Part shown: piece after piece, positions 1 to 8,499 of the stretch
Numbering within the stretch: the first letter of the stretch is position 1
How the letters are laid out: each line of letters begins with the position of its first letter
Source: Cytobacillus firmus
Lineage (GTDB): Bacteria; Bacillota; Bacilli; Bacillales; Cytobacillaceae
Length of the DNA: 64,000 nucleotides
Direction of reading: 5' to 3'
Assembly: GCF_023612095.1 (NCBI RefSeq)
Contig: NZ_CP086235.1
Span: 2,057,501-2,121,500, forward strand
Program-made: the position numbers and the translations under genes
The notes under the pieces: generated by a model
Database searches by the model: none
Told to the model about the DNA's origin: nothing
What the model saw: the letters and a program-made list of their open reading frames with translations, nothing else

Positions 1-109
1 TCTCTTTTTCATGATTTAAGGAGAATGGAAAGCTGCTGAATGCTTTTCATTCTCTTTTATACATAAACGATGACAATCTATATTCTGTTTTCCAGGAAGG
101 AGTGATGGG

Positions 110-1003
110 ATGGTACAGTCGAAAACGCAAAAACATCTTTTTCTGGCATTTTGTTTGCTGCCTACTTTTATCTTGTTTCTTGTCTTTACAGTATATCCTG
201 CTGTCAATGGCCTTTATTTATCCTTTTTTGAATGGTCGGGAACAAGTGCGGTTAAAGATTTTATAGGGCTAGAACATTATAAAAAATTATTCAATGACTC
301 TGTCATTCTGAAATCTATATTCAATGATTATTTTTTCGTGTTTACGAAAGTAATAGGGATTATGATTTTATCCTTGTTTTTTGCTGTTGCTCTAACACAG
401 CTTCGAATTAAAGAGGCACCGTTTTATCGGGTTGTATTCTTCTTTCCCAATATCATGTCTGTTGTGGTGATCGGGATCTTATGGCAATTTATCTTTGATC
501 CGGATATTGGGCTTATCAATGGGCTGCTTACAGCGATCGGTCTGGAAAGCTGGACGAGACCCTGGCTTGGTTCCATGGAATGGGCGCTTCCCAGTCTGGT
601 ATTGCCAGCCGTATGGGCTGGCATCGGACTGTTTATGCTTTTATTAATGGGCGGAATCATGAATGTGTCGAAAAGTCTCTATGAATCTGCTGAAATCGAT
701 GGAGCAAGCGAATGGCAGCAATTCTGGAACATAACCGTACCACTCATTTGGCCGCAGATTAAGACATCCATTATTTATATTGTGATTACCTCCTTAAATG
801 GATCCTTTGTCATTGTTCAGATTATGACAAATGGCGGACCAGGGAATGCGACAGAGGTAATGGGTTCTTATCTGTATGAAAAGGCCTTTGAAGACTTTCA
901 ATTCGGCTATGGTGCAGCCATAGGTGTTTTAATTTTAGCGGTATCATTGGTTACCGTACTGATCCTGCAATATATTTTAAAAAGAGAAAAAGTAGAATAT
1001 TAA
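110..1003 (+). CDS. Sugar ABC transporter permease (MalF/UgpA type)
   Basis: Integral membrane subunit of a carbohydrate ABC importer of the CUT1 type. The 297-residue protein has about six hydrophobic segments. Its cytoplasmic EAA loop is visible as ESAEIDGASEWQQFWNITVP near residues 192-211; this loop contacts the ATPase. The ATG at 110 follows a GGAAGGAG ribosome binding site. It is followed 17 bp later by the MalG-type partner, so the two form a heterodimeric channel. The binding protein and any dedicated ATPase are not in the window and are probably upstream, or the ATPase is a shared MsmX-type protein encoded elsewhere. Substrate is not readable from sequence; the downstream amino-sugar kinase and amidase-like gene suggest a cell-wall-derived sugar (inference). 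Confidence 0.9.
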   Translation: MVQSKTQKHLFLAFCLLPTFILFLVFTVYPAVNGLYLSFFEWSGTSAVKDFIGLEHYKKLFNDSVILKSIFNDYFFVFTKVIGIMILSLFFAVALTQLRIKEAPFYRVVFFFPNIMSVVVIGILWQFIFDPDIGLINGLLTAIGLESWTRPWLGSMEWALPSLVLPAVWAGIGLFMLLLMGGIMNVSKSLYESAEIDGASEWQQFWNITVPLIWPQIKTSIIYIVITSLNGSFVIVQIMTNGGPGNATEVMGSYLYEKAFEDFQFGYGAAIGVLILAVSLVTVLILQYILKREKVEY

Positions 1004-1020
1004 GGGGAGAGGGGTTTATT

Positions 1021-1857
1021 TTGGGTTATGTCCGATTTTTATCAGCGCTTGCCGTTCGAATTCCATTAATCCTTTGGTCTGTTGTGGTTATTTATCCCAT
1101 TCTCTGGATGTTTATCGGTTCCTTTAAATCCAATGCAGAAATATACGCTTCACCATGGTCCCTGCCAAAAACATTTAACTTTGAAAACTTTGTCCTGGCT
1201 TGGACTGATTTCAATATCGGCACCGCATTTATAAACAGTATTTTCGTCACGATCCTTGGGACCTTCTTATGTTTGGTCCTGGCAATTCCCACTTCTTACG
1301 CACTTGAAAGGCTCCGGTTTAAAGGGAGTGACATTTTATTTAATACGTACCTCTCAACGATGATGATTCCGTCTGTTCTTGGCTGGATTCCCTTATTCTT
1401 TTTATTAATGCGGATGAATTTATTGGATAACCTATGGGCTTTATCCATTGTATACGCGATCTCGCATGTTCCGTTCACGATTTTTATATTAACCAGCTTT
1501 ATGGGAAATGTTCCGCGGGAATTAGAAGAAGCAGCCGCTATCGACGGGATGTCACAATATGGTGTTCTGTTAAAAATAGTTACCCCTTTAGTAAAATCAG
1601 GGATCATTACGGCATCCATCTTAAATGCCGTTTCATTCTGGAATGAATATTTTATGGCACTCATTCTTTTACAAACCGATAGCAAAAATACGCTTGGTGT
1701 GCAAATGGACCTGCTGGCTACACATGCACAATACAATAGTGCTTGGGGAGTATTGTTTGCAGGCCTGACCATAGCTGTCGTCCCGGTAATCATCTTTTAT
1801 GCTCTTTTCCAGCGTCATGTGGTTAAAGGGATGACGGAAGGTGCAGTGAAAGGATAA
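1021..1857 (+). CDS. Sugar ABC transporter permease (MalG/UgpE type)
   Basis: Second membrane subunit of the CUT1 sugar importer, 278 residues. The EAA loop reads EEAAAIDGMSQYGVLLKIVTP near residues 165-185, and several transmembrane stretches are evident. The start is TTG at 1021, preceded by AAGGGGAGAGG; no ATG gives a better fit. It sits directly behind the MalF-type permease and 29 bp ahead of the serine hydrolase, so all four genes from 110 to 3936 look like one transcript. Family assignment is firm, substrate is unknown. Confidence 0.9.
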   Translation: MGYVRFLSALAVRIPLILWSVVVIYPILWMFIGSFKSNAEIYASPWSLPKTFNFENFVLAWTDFNIGTAFINSIFVTILGTFLCLVLAIPTSYALERLRFKGSDILFNTYLSTMMIPSVLGWIPLFFLLMRMNLLDNLWALSIVYAISHVPFTIFILTSFMGNVPRELEEAAAIDGMSQYGVLLKIVTPLVKSGIITASILNAVSFWNEYFMALILLQTDSKNTLGVQMDLLATHAQYNSAWGVLFAGLTIAVVPVIIFYALFQRHVVKGMTEGAVKG

Positions 1858-1886
1858 GCAGTAATAGAAAAAGGTGGTTACATATC

Positions 1887-2963
1887 ATGAAGAATACATT
1901 TTCCAAGGTTACATCTTTTATTGATCAATCAGTACAGGAAAAACAGATACCTGGTGCCGTGGTAGGGGTTGTAACTCCTAATGCTATGCCCTATATTCAC
2001 TTTTCAGGATTTGCCCATACCCAAAAGGGGATCGAAATGAAGGAGGATACAATCTTTGATTTAGCTTCATTAACAAAGGTTGCCGCGACGCTTCCCGTCA
2101 TTTTAACTTTACTTGAAGACGGCAAACTGGATCTGGATGATCCTGTCCATCGCTATATCCCGCAGTTTGAGGTGTTTCAAAAAGAAATAACAATCAAGCA
2201 CTTATTAACCCATACAAGCGGGTTTCCGCCGGAAATAAAGTTTTATGAAAATGATTATACTTTGGAAGAATCCATTCACTTAATCTCTCAAATAAAGAGT
2301 CGAATGAAAACAGGAGAACAGGTTATCTATAGTGATTTAAATTTTATCGTACTTGGATATATGGTCAAGAAACTCACTGGAATGTCTTTAGCAGCTTTTG
2401 CTAATAAAAAGATCTATGAACCTTTAGGGATGTCTGATACTCATTTTAATCCTCCATTTAATAAGATAAATCGAATAGCTGCTACAGAGTTTATCAGCGA
2501 TCTTCAAGAGTATCAGTGGGGTAAGGTTCACGATGAAAACGCAAACCATTTCCATGGGGTAAGCGGCCACGCGGGTCTTTTCTCTACTGTACAGGATTTA
2601 TCCAAATTTGCGAGGATGATATTAAATGGAGGAACCATTGGAAACCAGAAGATTCTATCTAAACAAACGATAGATTTAAGCAAAGAATGCCAGACCCAAA
2701 ATCTGAATTTACGGCGAGGGATTGGCTGGCAATTATATGATCAGCCCTCTTTTTCGGGGCAATATCTCCAAAATGGGTTTGGCCATACCGGATTCACAGG
2801 AACCTCTATATGGTTTGATGGCGAACAGCGTTTCGCAGTGATTATCCTAACGAATCGTGTGCATTTTGGCAGGGAAACGGATATTTCCCGATTCAGGAGA
2901 ATTACCCATAATCTAATATCCTTAGTGATGGAAGACGAACACGAGGTAAAAGGCGATGAATAA
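1887..2963 (+). CDS. Serine hydrolase of the beta-lactamase/PBP4* family (AmiE/YbbE-like)
   Basis: Penicillin-binding-protein fold hydrolase, 358 residues. The class C catalytic set is visible: SLTK at 61-64 (nucleophile Ser61, Lys64), YSD at 148-150 in place of the usual YxN, and HTG at 300-302. No signal peptide is evident, so it probably acts in the cytoplasm. In B. subtilis a related protein, AmiE (YbbE), is encoded with muropeptide-recovery genes. Here it sits between a sugar ABC importer and a BadF-type amino-sugar kinase, which supports a similar amidase/esterase job on imported muropeptides. That assignment is inference; an unrelated esterase is possible. The 3' end overlaps the next gene by 8 bp. 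Confidence 0.8.
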   Translation: MKNTFSKVTSFIDQSVQEKQIPGAVVGVVTPNAMPYIHFSGFAHTQKGIEMKEDTIFDLASLTKVAATLPVILTLLEDGKLDLDDPVHRYIPQFEVFQKEITIKHLLTHTSGFPPEIKFYENDYTLEESIHLISQIKSRMKTGEQVIYSDLNFIVLGYMVKKLTGMSLAAFANKKIYEPLGMSDTHFNPPFNKINRIAATEFISDLQEYQWGKVHDENANHFHGVSGHAGLFSTVQDLSKFARMILNGGTIGNQKILSKQTIDLSKECQTQNLNLRRGIGWQLYDQPSFSGQYLQNGFGHTGFTGTSIWFDGEQRFAVIILTNRVHFGRETDISRFRRITHNLISLVMEDEHEVKGDE

Positions 2964-3936
2964 AAGGAAGAGATGGATTGCGGTTGATGGCGGAGGAACT
3001 AAAACACAATGTGTGATTGGTGACGAAAAAGGCAGGATTCTTGCGGCGACTGCTGGTGAATCAACCAATATCCATTCCAATCCGCATGAGCATGTAAAAA
3101 ATGTTTTACTGGGACTGATTGATGAAGTCTTAATGGCATCTTTCTCCCATGAGGATGAGGTTGAATCCATTCATTTATATTTGGCCGGATGCGGACGAGA
3201 AAAAGATAAAGAAACAATCAAATCGTTTTTTATGCTCACCTCTTATAAACATAAACTGGCAATAGAAAATGATGCTCTCGCAGCACTAGCTGCCGGAACC
3301 TGGGGAGAGCCAGGCATCATTCTAATTGCCGGGACAGGATCCATTGCATATGGGGTCAATCCCTTAACTGGTGATCACGTTCGGGTAGGGGGATGGGGTT
3401 TTCTGCTTGGTGACGAAGGAAGCGGATATTGGATTGGTCAACAAGGCATTCAGGCCGTCATGAAATCCTATGATGGAAGAGAAGCAGCTCCTCTATTAAC
3501 GAATTTAATCAAGGAACACTTTCACGTTAAAGAAGCCCCAGAACTTATCTCCAGTATTTATGGAAATGCAAGTGAGCGCTTAAAAATTGCCAGTGTTGCG
3601 CCGCTAGTCATGCAAGCAGCGGAGAGTAATGATCCAGCAGCCAAACGAATAATAAAGGAAGCGATCGAAGAGCTGTGTATATTAGTCCGTGCTGCAAAGA
3701 AGAGATTAATGCCCGCTGATTCATTGCCTATAGTTATTCATGGCGGACTATTTTCAAATACTTCTTTTCGAGAAGGGTTTATAACTTATATGAAGTCCAA
3801 TGCGGGTGAGGTGCTTATCTTTCCAGCATTCCCTCCAGTTATTGGTGCCTACCTGATGGCACTAAAGGAGAGTGGGATTTTGATAGATGAAAGGAAGAAA
3901 AAGAATTTAGAAATGAGTTGGGACAGATTGAAGTAG
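2956..3936 (+). CDS. BadF/BadG/BcrA/BcrD-type ATPase, probable N-acetylglucosamine/N-acetylmuramate kinase
   Basis: ASKHA-fold sugar kinase of 326 residues. The N-terminal phosphate-binding loop is VDGGGTKTQ (about residues 9-17). A second nucleotide motif reads IAGTGSIAYG, followed by GGWGFLLGDEGSGYWIG, a hallmark of the GlcNAc kinase branch. Family knowledge: relatives phosphorylate GlcNAc, and clostridial MurK phosphorylates both MurNAc and GlcNAc. The gene overlaps the upstream serine hydrolase and ends the operon, just before a palindromic element at 3950. Role in phosphorylating imported cell-wall sugar is inferred from this context. Confidence 0.85.
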   Translation: MNKRKRWIAVDGGGTKTQCVIGDEKGRILAATAGESTNIHSNPHEHVKNVLLGLIDEVLMASFSHEDEVESIHLYLAGCGREKDKETIKSFFMLTSYKHKLAIENDALAALAAGTWGEPGIILIAGTGSIAYGVNPLTGDHVRVGGWGFLLGDEGSGYWIGQQGIQAVMKSYDGREAAPLLTNLIKEHFHVKEAPELISSIYGNASERLKIASVAPLVMQAAESNDPAAKRIIKEAIEELCILVRAAKKRLMPADSLPIVIHGGLFSNTSFREGFITYMKSNAGEVLIFPAFPPVIGAYLMALKESGILIDERKKKNLEMSWDRLK

Positions 3937-3949
3937 TATTTTTAGATAA

Positions 3950-4000
3950 CAGAGGGACGGTTCTGGAGTTTCACCGTGAAACGCCAGAACCGTCCCTGTG
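3950..4000. repeat. GGGACGGTTC palindromic repeat, copy 1
   Basis: Near-perfect hairpin with arms AGGGACGGTTCTGG and CCAGAACCGTCCCT and a small inner inverted repeat TTTCAC/GTGAAA. A related element lies at 6292-6350 and an isolated half at 7651-7662. Such GGGACGGTTC palindromes are dispersed in many Firmicutes and resemble REP-type or MITE-like elements; no transposase is encoded here. It follows the kinase stop codon and could also serve as an RNA hairpin ending that transcript, although it lacks a clear U-run. Confidence 0.75.
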
Positions 4001-4099
4001 TTTCGCCTATGCCAATTTCACTTAAACCAAACCCATATAATCACGGAATCTGGAAATAATAGCGTATAGCAGTAAATATTCCAGCGGGGGTGTGAAGAA

Positions 4100-5137
4100 T
4101 TGGCCAATAAGATGGTAAACCTTTGTATTTATATTACGCCTAGAGGTGGAGTCGAACTCATTGATATTGAAAATGATGTTAAAAGGGCATCGTTAATTTG
4201 GAATCAGTGCGGGATTGAATTCAAGATAAAGAAATTATTTACTCCGATTGAAAAACGGGAATTGGCAGATTTCCTATTTGCTGATAAGGAAATTACCCAT
4301 TGCGGAAATTTAGCAGCTGTTCCTCAAACGCCGGTTATCACAAAGCTAAAAAATATGTTGTCCTTCCGGCCAGAATGTGAGGAAACAGATGTTGCGGTTT
4401 ATTATGTGGATGGAAACACGTTTTCAGATGGAGTCACTAACTCGTGTTTTTACCTTCAGCAAGAAAATGGGAAAAAACGTTTCTCGATTGTCTTAACACT
4501 TGGTGCCATAAACTCCGATCAGCTAGCCCATGAATTAGGACACGCGTTATTCGTTCGAGAGACTGATGGCAAGTTTGATGATCCCGATCCGAAAAGGGAT
4601 CCAGCAGATCGGATTCATAATACGGATCAATGTTACTTGATGCATACACCGGTAACGGGAATCAAAATTTCTCAGCCACAATGCAGGCTGGCGAATAATA
4701 GCATTCTGTTAAAGGATGCCCTGCCGCCAGCAGATCTTTTTCGGATTATAAAATTCCACGGAAGCTTATTTATTGTAGACTATGATTTCCCTGATTCCAA
4801 TGACATGGAAATGTTCGATTTGCCACATAAAGAGCTGAAAGTAAATCCATCTAACATTGTGAATACATGGGAGTTTTCGCATGTTGTAGATGAAGTTCGG
4901 ATTCTGGTGACGCTGAAATTTTACTGGAGTATGGATTCTTCGATTACTCTGAAGTCTTTCTTAACCCTTTACGATGACGATGATGCAGAGGGTTGGAAAG
5001 GTTCTTCAATTCACATTCCAAAGGATGCTCAGAACCTCCATTTTTCTACTGAGGTTATTAATGATGAGGAAGATAATTCTGACGAAAAAGGCCATTTAGT
5101 ATTATTCATTTCAAACGAGATCGACCCCAATCCTTAA
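4100..5137 (+). CDS. Zincin-like protein with HELGH motif, first of a tandem pair; function unknown
   Basis: 345 residues. The zinc-protease motif HELGH is at residues 144-148, in the context AHELGHALFVRE. About 40 residues later comes CYLMHTP, which resembles a metzincin Met-turn. No signal peptide or membrane segment is evident. The C-terminal 130 residues are acidic and look beta-rich. The start is TTG at 4100 behind GGGGGTG. The next gene encodes a full-length paralog 13 bp downstream with the same N-terminal pattern (LC-Y-T, DV-RAS, QCGIEF). I do not recognise a named family. It may be a cytoplasmic metalloprotease or an enzyme-derived structural protein; proteolytic activity is inferred only from the motif. 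Confidence 0.7.
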   Translation: MANKMVNLCIYITPRGGVELIDIENDVKRASLIWNQCGIEFKIKKLFTPIEKRELADFLFADKEITHCGNLAAVPQTPVITKLKNMLSFRPECEETDVAVYYVDGNTFSDGVTNSCFYLQQENGKKRFSIVLTLGAINSDQLAHELGHALFVRETDGKFDDPDPKRDPADRIHNTDQCYLMHTPVTGIKISQPQCRLANNSILLKDALPPADLFRIIKFHGSLFIVDYDFPDSNDMEMFDLPHKELKVNPSNIVNTWEFSHVVDEVRILVTLKFYWSMDSSITLKSFLTLYDDDDAEGWKGSSIHIPKDAQNLHFSTEVINDEEDNSDEKGHLVLFISNEIDPNP

Positions 5138-5150
5138 GGAGGCTGGAAAA

Positions 5151-6212
5151 TTGAGGAACAAATGTGTGAAACTTTGTGTCTATCTTACCCGAGATGTGAG
5201 TAAAAGTGATCATGACCTTATAGAAGATGTTCGTAGAGCTTCGGCAATTTTGGCTCAATGCGGCATCGAATTCCGAGTGAAAAACAGATTTACACCGGAA
5301 AAGCTGCCTGCCCTTAATGTCTCTTTTCAAAATAAAGAAATTAAAGTATGCGGCAGTATTCCGAATACCCCAGAAAATGAAAAGCTAAAACAATTACTGG
5401 CTGTCCGGGAAGAGTGCAATGAGGATGAAGTGGCTGTCTATTATGTTGGGGAAGGTGCTTTTGAAGGAAACTCTGTTTCTTGCTTTTACTTTCAGGAGGA
5501 GAATGACCAAAAGCGATTCTCTGTTGTCTTAACATCTGTTGCCTCTTCTGACTTTTTAGCACATGAGCTTGGACATGCCTTAATGGTTCGTGAACACGGA
5601 AAGTACGATGATCCGATTAATCCTGACCCTGCTGATAAAATTCATAACATCGAACCCTGTAATTTAATGAATAAAACAGTAAAGGGAATAAATTTAAATG
5701 AGAGACAATGCGTGATTGCAAACAAAAGTTCACTGTTAAAAGAATGGTCACCTCCATCGGAAATGTTCAGGAAAATCCATTACCGAGGCAGTTTATTCAT
5801 TAGGGATGATGACTCGGGTCTTTTTGATCCACGTGCAGCGGATTCCGAAACACATACAGTTAAGTCTCATGAGGTAAGGATCGGTCCCTTGAACACCAAT
5901 GATTCCTATTTCCAAGCGATATTTACGACTGATGAAGTTCAAATCTACATTCATTACAACTGGACATGGAATTTTGACTTATCCATCACATTTGAAATTG
6001 GCATGAGTTTGTATGAAGACGATAGTCTCATAAGCGGACTAATTTATGATGACCTGGATGGAGAAAGCTCAAAAGTAGTGACAATTCCTAAAGATGCTGT
6101 GGACGTTGAAGTGAAACTGAATGTCTTTAACGAGGATGAAAACGATACTCACACGTTTGGAAGTCTAAAGCTTTTCGTTTCAAATGAGATAGGATTTTCA
6201 GGTGAGAACTAG
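5151..6212 (+). CDS. Zincin-like protein with HELGH motif, second of a tandem pair; function unknown
   Basis: 353-residue paralog of the preceding protein, collinear over its length. The motif is HELGH at residues 138-142, in AHELGHALMVREHGKYDD. An extra histidine seven residues after the second motif histidine is absent from the first copy, where the position is Thr, so the two copies may differ in metal binding. A Met-turn-like CNLMNK follows. It starts at TTG 5151 behind AAGGAGG. The pair is a two-gene operon ended by the hairpin at 6230. Function is not known to me. Confidence 0.7.
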   Translation: MRNKCVKLCVYLTRDVSKSDHDLIEDVRRASAILAQCGIEFRVKNRFTPEKLPALNVSFQNKEIKVCGSIPNTPENEKLKQLLAVREECNEDEVAVYYVGEGAFEGNSVSCFYFQEENDQKRFSVVLTSVASSDFLAHELGHALMVREHGKYDDPINPDPADKIHNIEPCNLMNKTVKGINLNERQCVIANKSSLLKEWSPPSEMFRKIHYRGSLFIRDDDSGLFDPRAADSETHTVKSHEVRIGPLNTNDSYFQAIFTTDEVQIYIHYNWTWNFDLSITFEIGMSLYEDDSLISGLIYDDLDGESSKVVTIPKDAVDVEVKLNVFNEDENDTHTFGSLKLFVSNEIGFSGEN

Positions 6213-6229
6213 TAAATGTTAGTATAAAC

Positions 6230-6265
6230 AAAAGGCAAACTCGTCATATTTGAGTTTGCCTTTTT
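6230..6265 (+). terminator. Rho-independent terminator
   Basis: Hairpin AAAAGGCAAACTC / GAGTTTGCCTTTTT with an 8-base loop and T-run, 17 bp after the second zincin gene. It closes that operon. Confidence 0.85.
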
Positions 6266-6291
6266 ATGGCTTCAGGATGAAAGTAATTGGA

Positions 6292-6350
6292 AACAAGGGG
6301 CGGTTCGCGCGTTCATACATTGAAAGAGAAACATGTGAACCGTCCCTGTG
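6292..6350. repeat. GGGACGGTTC palindromic repeat, copy 2
   Basis: Outer arms ACAAGGGGCGGTTC and GAACCGTCCCTGTG are diverged relatives of the element at 3950. The inner part differs in sequence, so only the arms are conserved, as in a mobile palindromic element that has drifted. Confidence 0.65.
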
Positions 6351-6455
6351 TTTTTACAGCTATTTGGTTTTCCCCCATAATACTAGGTGGTCTCCCATAT
6401 ATGCAAATTGAATAAACAATATTGTTATTGTGGTAAATGATGACTTTTGTTGTAT

Positions 6456-6508
6456 AAAAAGGATAGATGTATACAGGTGATTATCCTGTTCATTTATCCT
6501 TTTTCTTT
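6456..6508. terminator. Terminator-like hairpin in a gene-free stretch
   Basis: AAAAAGGATAGAT pairs with ATTTATCCTTTTT across a 24-base loop, with T-runs usable in either direction. The surrounding stretch 6213-6776 otherwise holds the terminator at 6230, the palindrome at 6292 and the start of the duplicated segment at about 6567; I see no gene in it. Confidence 0.5.
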
Positions 6509-6776
6509 TACATCTATAAAATGTGTGACATTCTAATCAAGTATTTAGTTCTAAGGTATCCTAGAGATTTAAGATAAGCAGATGTTTTAGCTACCTATTT
6601 TGTAGGCCATTGAACGACCATTTGCCAACAAAATTCTATAAAGTATAATATGAGGATAGAAAAATACAGCAAAAGGAAGAACACTTGATTATTTTTAAGC
6701 AAAAGTCACTAGTCTCTTTTATAGTTGAAAAAGATTAAGTTAAATAGTAAGTCGAACTTGTTAACAGGAGGGAAAG

Positions 6777-7223
6777 ATGAAAATTTATGTGGATGCAGAT
6801 GCTTGTCCGGTGAAAGATATTATTATTGCAGAAGCAAGGGATTTTGAAATTCCGGTTATCCTTGTTACAAGCTTTTCTCATTTTTCTAATGCAGAACAGC
6901 CATCAGGAGTGAAAACCATTTATGTTGATTCTGGAGCAGATGCTGCAGATTATCGGATTGTGAAGTTAGTGGAAAAAGGAGATATTATCGTGACGCAAGA
7001 TTATGGTCTTGCGTCACTAGGTTTAGCAAAAGGAATTACCGTCCTCCACCATAAAGGATTTAGATATACAAATGAAAATATTGACCAATTATTACAAACA
7101 CGTTATTTAAGTGCAATGGCTAGAAAAAGCGGACAGCGAACGAAGGGACCAAAGCCTTTTACAGCAGAAGACCGGGAGCAATTTAGGGATCTTTTTAAAC
7201 AGGTTATTTCACCTAAAATTTAA
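6777..7223 (+). CDS. YaiI/YqxD family protein (UPF0178), copy 1
   Basis: 148 residues, the usual family length. It begins with the acidic motif [13 protein letters not shown] and carries [12 protein letters not shown] and [12 protein letters not shown], a pattern of conserved acidic residues as in PIN/NYN-like nuclease folds. The biochemical role of the family is unproven. Start ATG 6777 follows GGAGGG. Paralog at 25432-25878 (minus strand) is about 91% identical by my count. It is followed 34 bp later by the small gene that also accompanies the second copy. Confidence 0.9.
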   Translation: MKIYVDADACPVKDIIIAEARDFEIPVILVTSFSHFSNAEQPSGVKTIYVDSGADAADYRIVKLVEKGDIIVTQDYGLASLGLAKGITVLHHKGFRYTNENIDQLLQTRYLSAMARKSGQRTKGPKPFTAEDREQFRDLFKQVISPKI

Positions 7224-7257
7224 GCTAAATTAGAGATTCAGAAAGGAGCTAAATATT

Positions 7258-7449
7258 TTGAAGTATTTTAAATCGCAAATGCAACAACTAATTAAGGGAA
7301 ATAAAGAACTCCATACACGCTTTAAAGAACTGAAGGCTGAGCATGGTCTTGAGAAAAACAATGCCCTCAAGGCCTTGTACCATTCAGAAGTTGCGGATGG
7401 AGGAAAGTATCAGGTAGCTTACCAAGCACTTGATCAGCCCAAAAAGTAG
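7258..7449 (+). CDS. 63-residue conserved small protein, copy 1
   Basis: Small, charged and probably helical protein rich in Lys, Glu and Gln. Start is TTG at 7258 behind AAAGGAG. It is conserved with its yaiI-like neighbour in the inverted copy at 25205-25396 with only 5 of 63 differences, which supports it being a real coding gene. I do not recognise a family. Confidence 0.65.
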   Translation: MKYFKSQMQQLIKGNKELHTRFKELKAEHGLEKNNALKALYHSEVADGGKYQVAYQALDQPKK

Positions 7450-7545
7450 ACTCTTATATCTAATTATACTTACTAAAAATTCTGTTATAAATGTTGGATG
7501 GTTATAAGTGGATTAAGTTAGTGACCAAATTATGAAGTGGGTTGC

Positions 7546-7569
7546 TACGCAGTACAACGCTACTGCGTA
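7546..7569. repeat. Perfect 9-bp inverted repeat
   Basis: TACGCAGTA and TACTGCGTA are exact reverse complements separated by 6 bp. It lies between the duplicated segment and the truncated GH30 relic, with no T-run. It may be a relic of a mobile element boundary or a protein-binding site; function is unknown. Confidence 0.5.
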
Positions 7570-7650
7570 TTCGAACGACATATAATTGTTCTCTTTGTAG
7601 AAGAATGTACATATTAACGAGGGCTTGAGACTAATAAATATCTTGAATCA

Positions 7651-7662
7651 CAGAGGGACGGT
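7651..7662. repeat. Half-site of the GGGACGGT element
   Basis: CAGAGGGACGGT is the left arm of the palindrome at 3950 without its partner arm. GH30 coding sequence starts immediately after it, so the half-element marks the breakpoint of that gene. Confidence 0.55.
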
Positions 7663-8462
7663 ATTATTCGAAGTACATAGCGGCGATGGAGGAGGAAGGG
7701 GTGCCCATCTGGGGAATCACCATTCAGAACGAACCTGAAGCCAGGCAGGTATGGGACTCCTGCCTTTACACAGGAGAAGAAGAACGGGATTTTATCAAAA
7801 ATCCACATGAGAAACATGGCCATGGTGATGTAAAGATTATCATCTGGGATCATAACCGTAATGACATTTTCGAGAGAGCCTAAGCCGTCCTGTCCGATCC
7901 AGAAGCTGCTAAATAGTTGTGGGGAACGGGAGTCCATTGGTATGTGTCTGAGGAATTTGAGAATCTTTCCAGGGTTCACGATGCATTCCCTGACAAGCAC
8001 TTAATTTTCACAGAAGGGTGCATAGAAGGCGGTCCACAGATGGGCGAATGGCATACGGGTGAGCGGTATGGCCGAAACATCATCGGCGACTTGAACAATC
8101 ATCTTGAATTATGGATTGACTGGAATCTCGTGCTGAATGAAGAAGACGGACCGAATCATGTGGGGAACTACTGTGATGCGCCAGTGATTGTGGATACGAA
8201 GAAGGATGAGGTTTACAATAACAGCTCCTACTATTATATTGGGCATTTCAGCAAGTTCATTAAGCATGTAGCCAGGCGAATTGGCATCCAGGCATCAAAT
8301 AACCGCCTATTGGCCACCGCCCTTGAGAATATCAATGGTGAAACGGTGGCGGTATTGATGAATGAGAATGACAGTAGAGAAGAAGTATCTATATCCCTTG
8401 GGGGTAAAAGTATGATGCTTATTCTTCCGAAGCATTCTGTAGCGACAATTATTATTTATTGA
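7662..8462 (+). pseudogene. GH30 glycosyl hydrolase relic (C-terminal part)
   Basis: The reading frame from 7662 encodes the C-terminal half of a glycoside hydrolase family 30 enzyme (glucosylceramidase/xylanase type). The acid/base region is IQNEPEA and the nucleophile region is FTEGC. The frame is interrupted by two in-frame stops, TAA at 7881 and TAG at 7911, without a shift: reading through gives ERA-stop-AVLSDPEAAK-stop-LWGTG. The N-terminal half is missing and the sequence starts at a GGGACGGT half-element. Both catalytic glutamates remain, so decay is recent. The relic ends at 8462, before a terminator. Confidence 0.85.
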
Positions 8463-8472
8463 TAGATAGGAG

Positions 8473-8499
8473 AACAGCCCTGAATGGGGGCTGTTTTTT
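8473..8499 (+). terminator. Rho-independent terminator
   Basis: AACAGCCC-TGAAT-GGGGGCTGTT followed by a T-run, 11 bp after the GH30 relic. It also insulates the sigma-54 activator gene downstream. Confidence 0.85.

Larger units (their letters stand above)
6567..7492 (+). repeat. Duplicated segment (yaiI-like plus 63-codon gene), copy 1
   Basis: About 0.92 kb that recurs in inverted orientation at 25168-26078. Similarity includes the upstream region (ATTTGCCAAC and CTATAAAGTATAATATGAGG are shared), both genes and about 40 bp downstream (TACTAAAAATTC). The encoded proteins differ at 13 of 148 and 5 of 63 positions. The edges are approximate and carry no obvious terminal repeats. Confidence 0.8.

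Noticed and set aside
1-109. 3' end of an upstream gene
   Set aside because: Only a few codons could be present before stops; nothing identifiable.
7614-8000. 128-codon antisense open frame over the GH30 relic
   Set aside because: The plus strand reads as GH30 sequence; the antisense frame has no motif.
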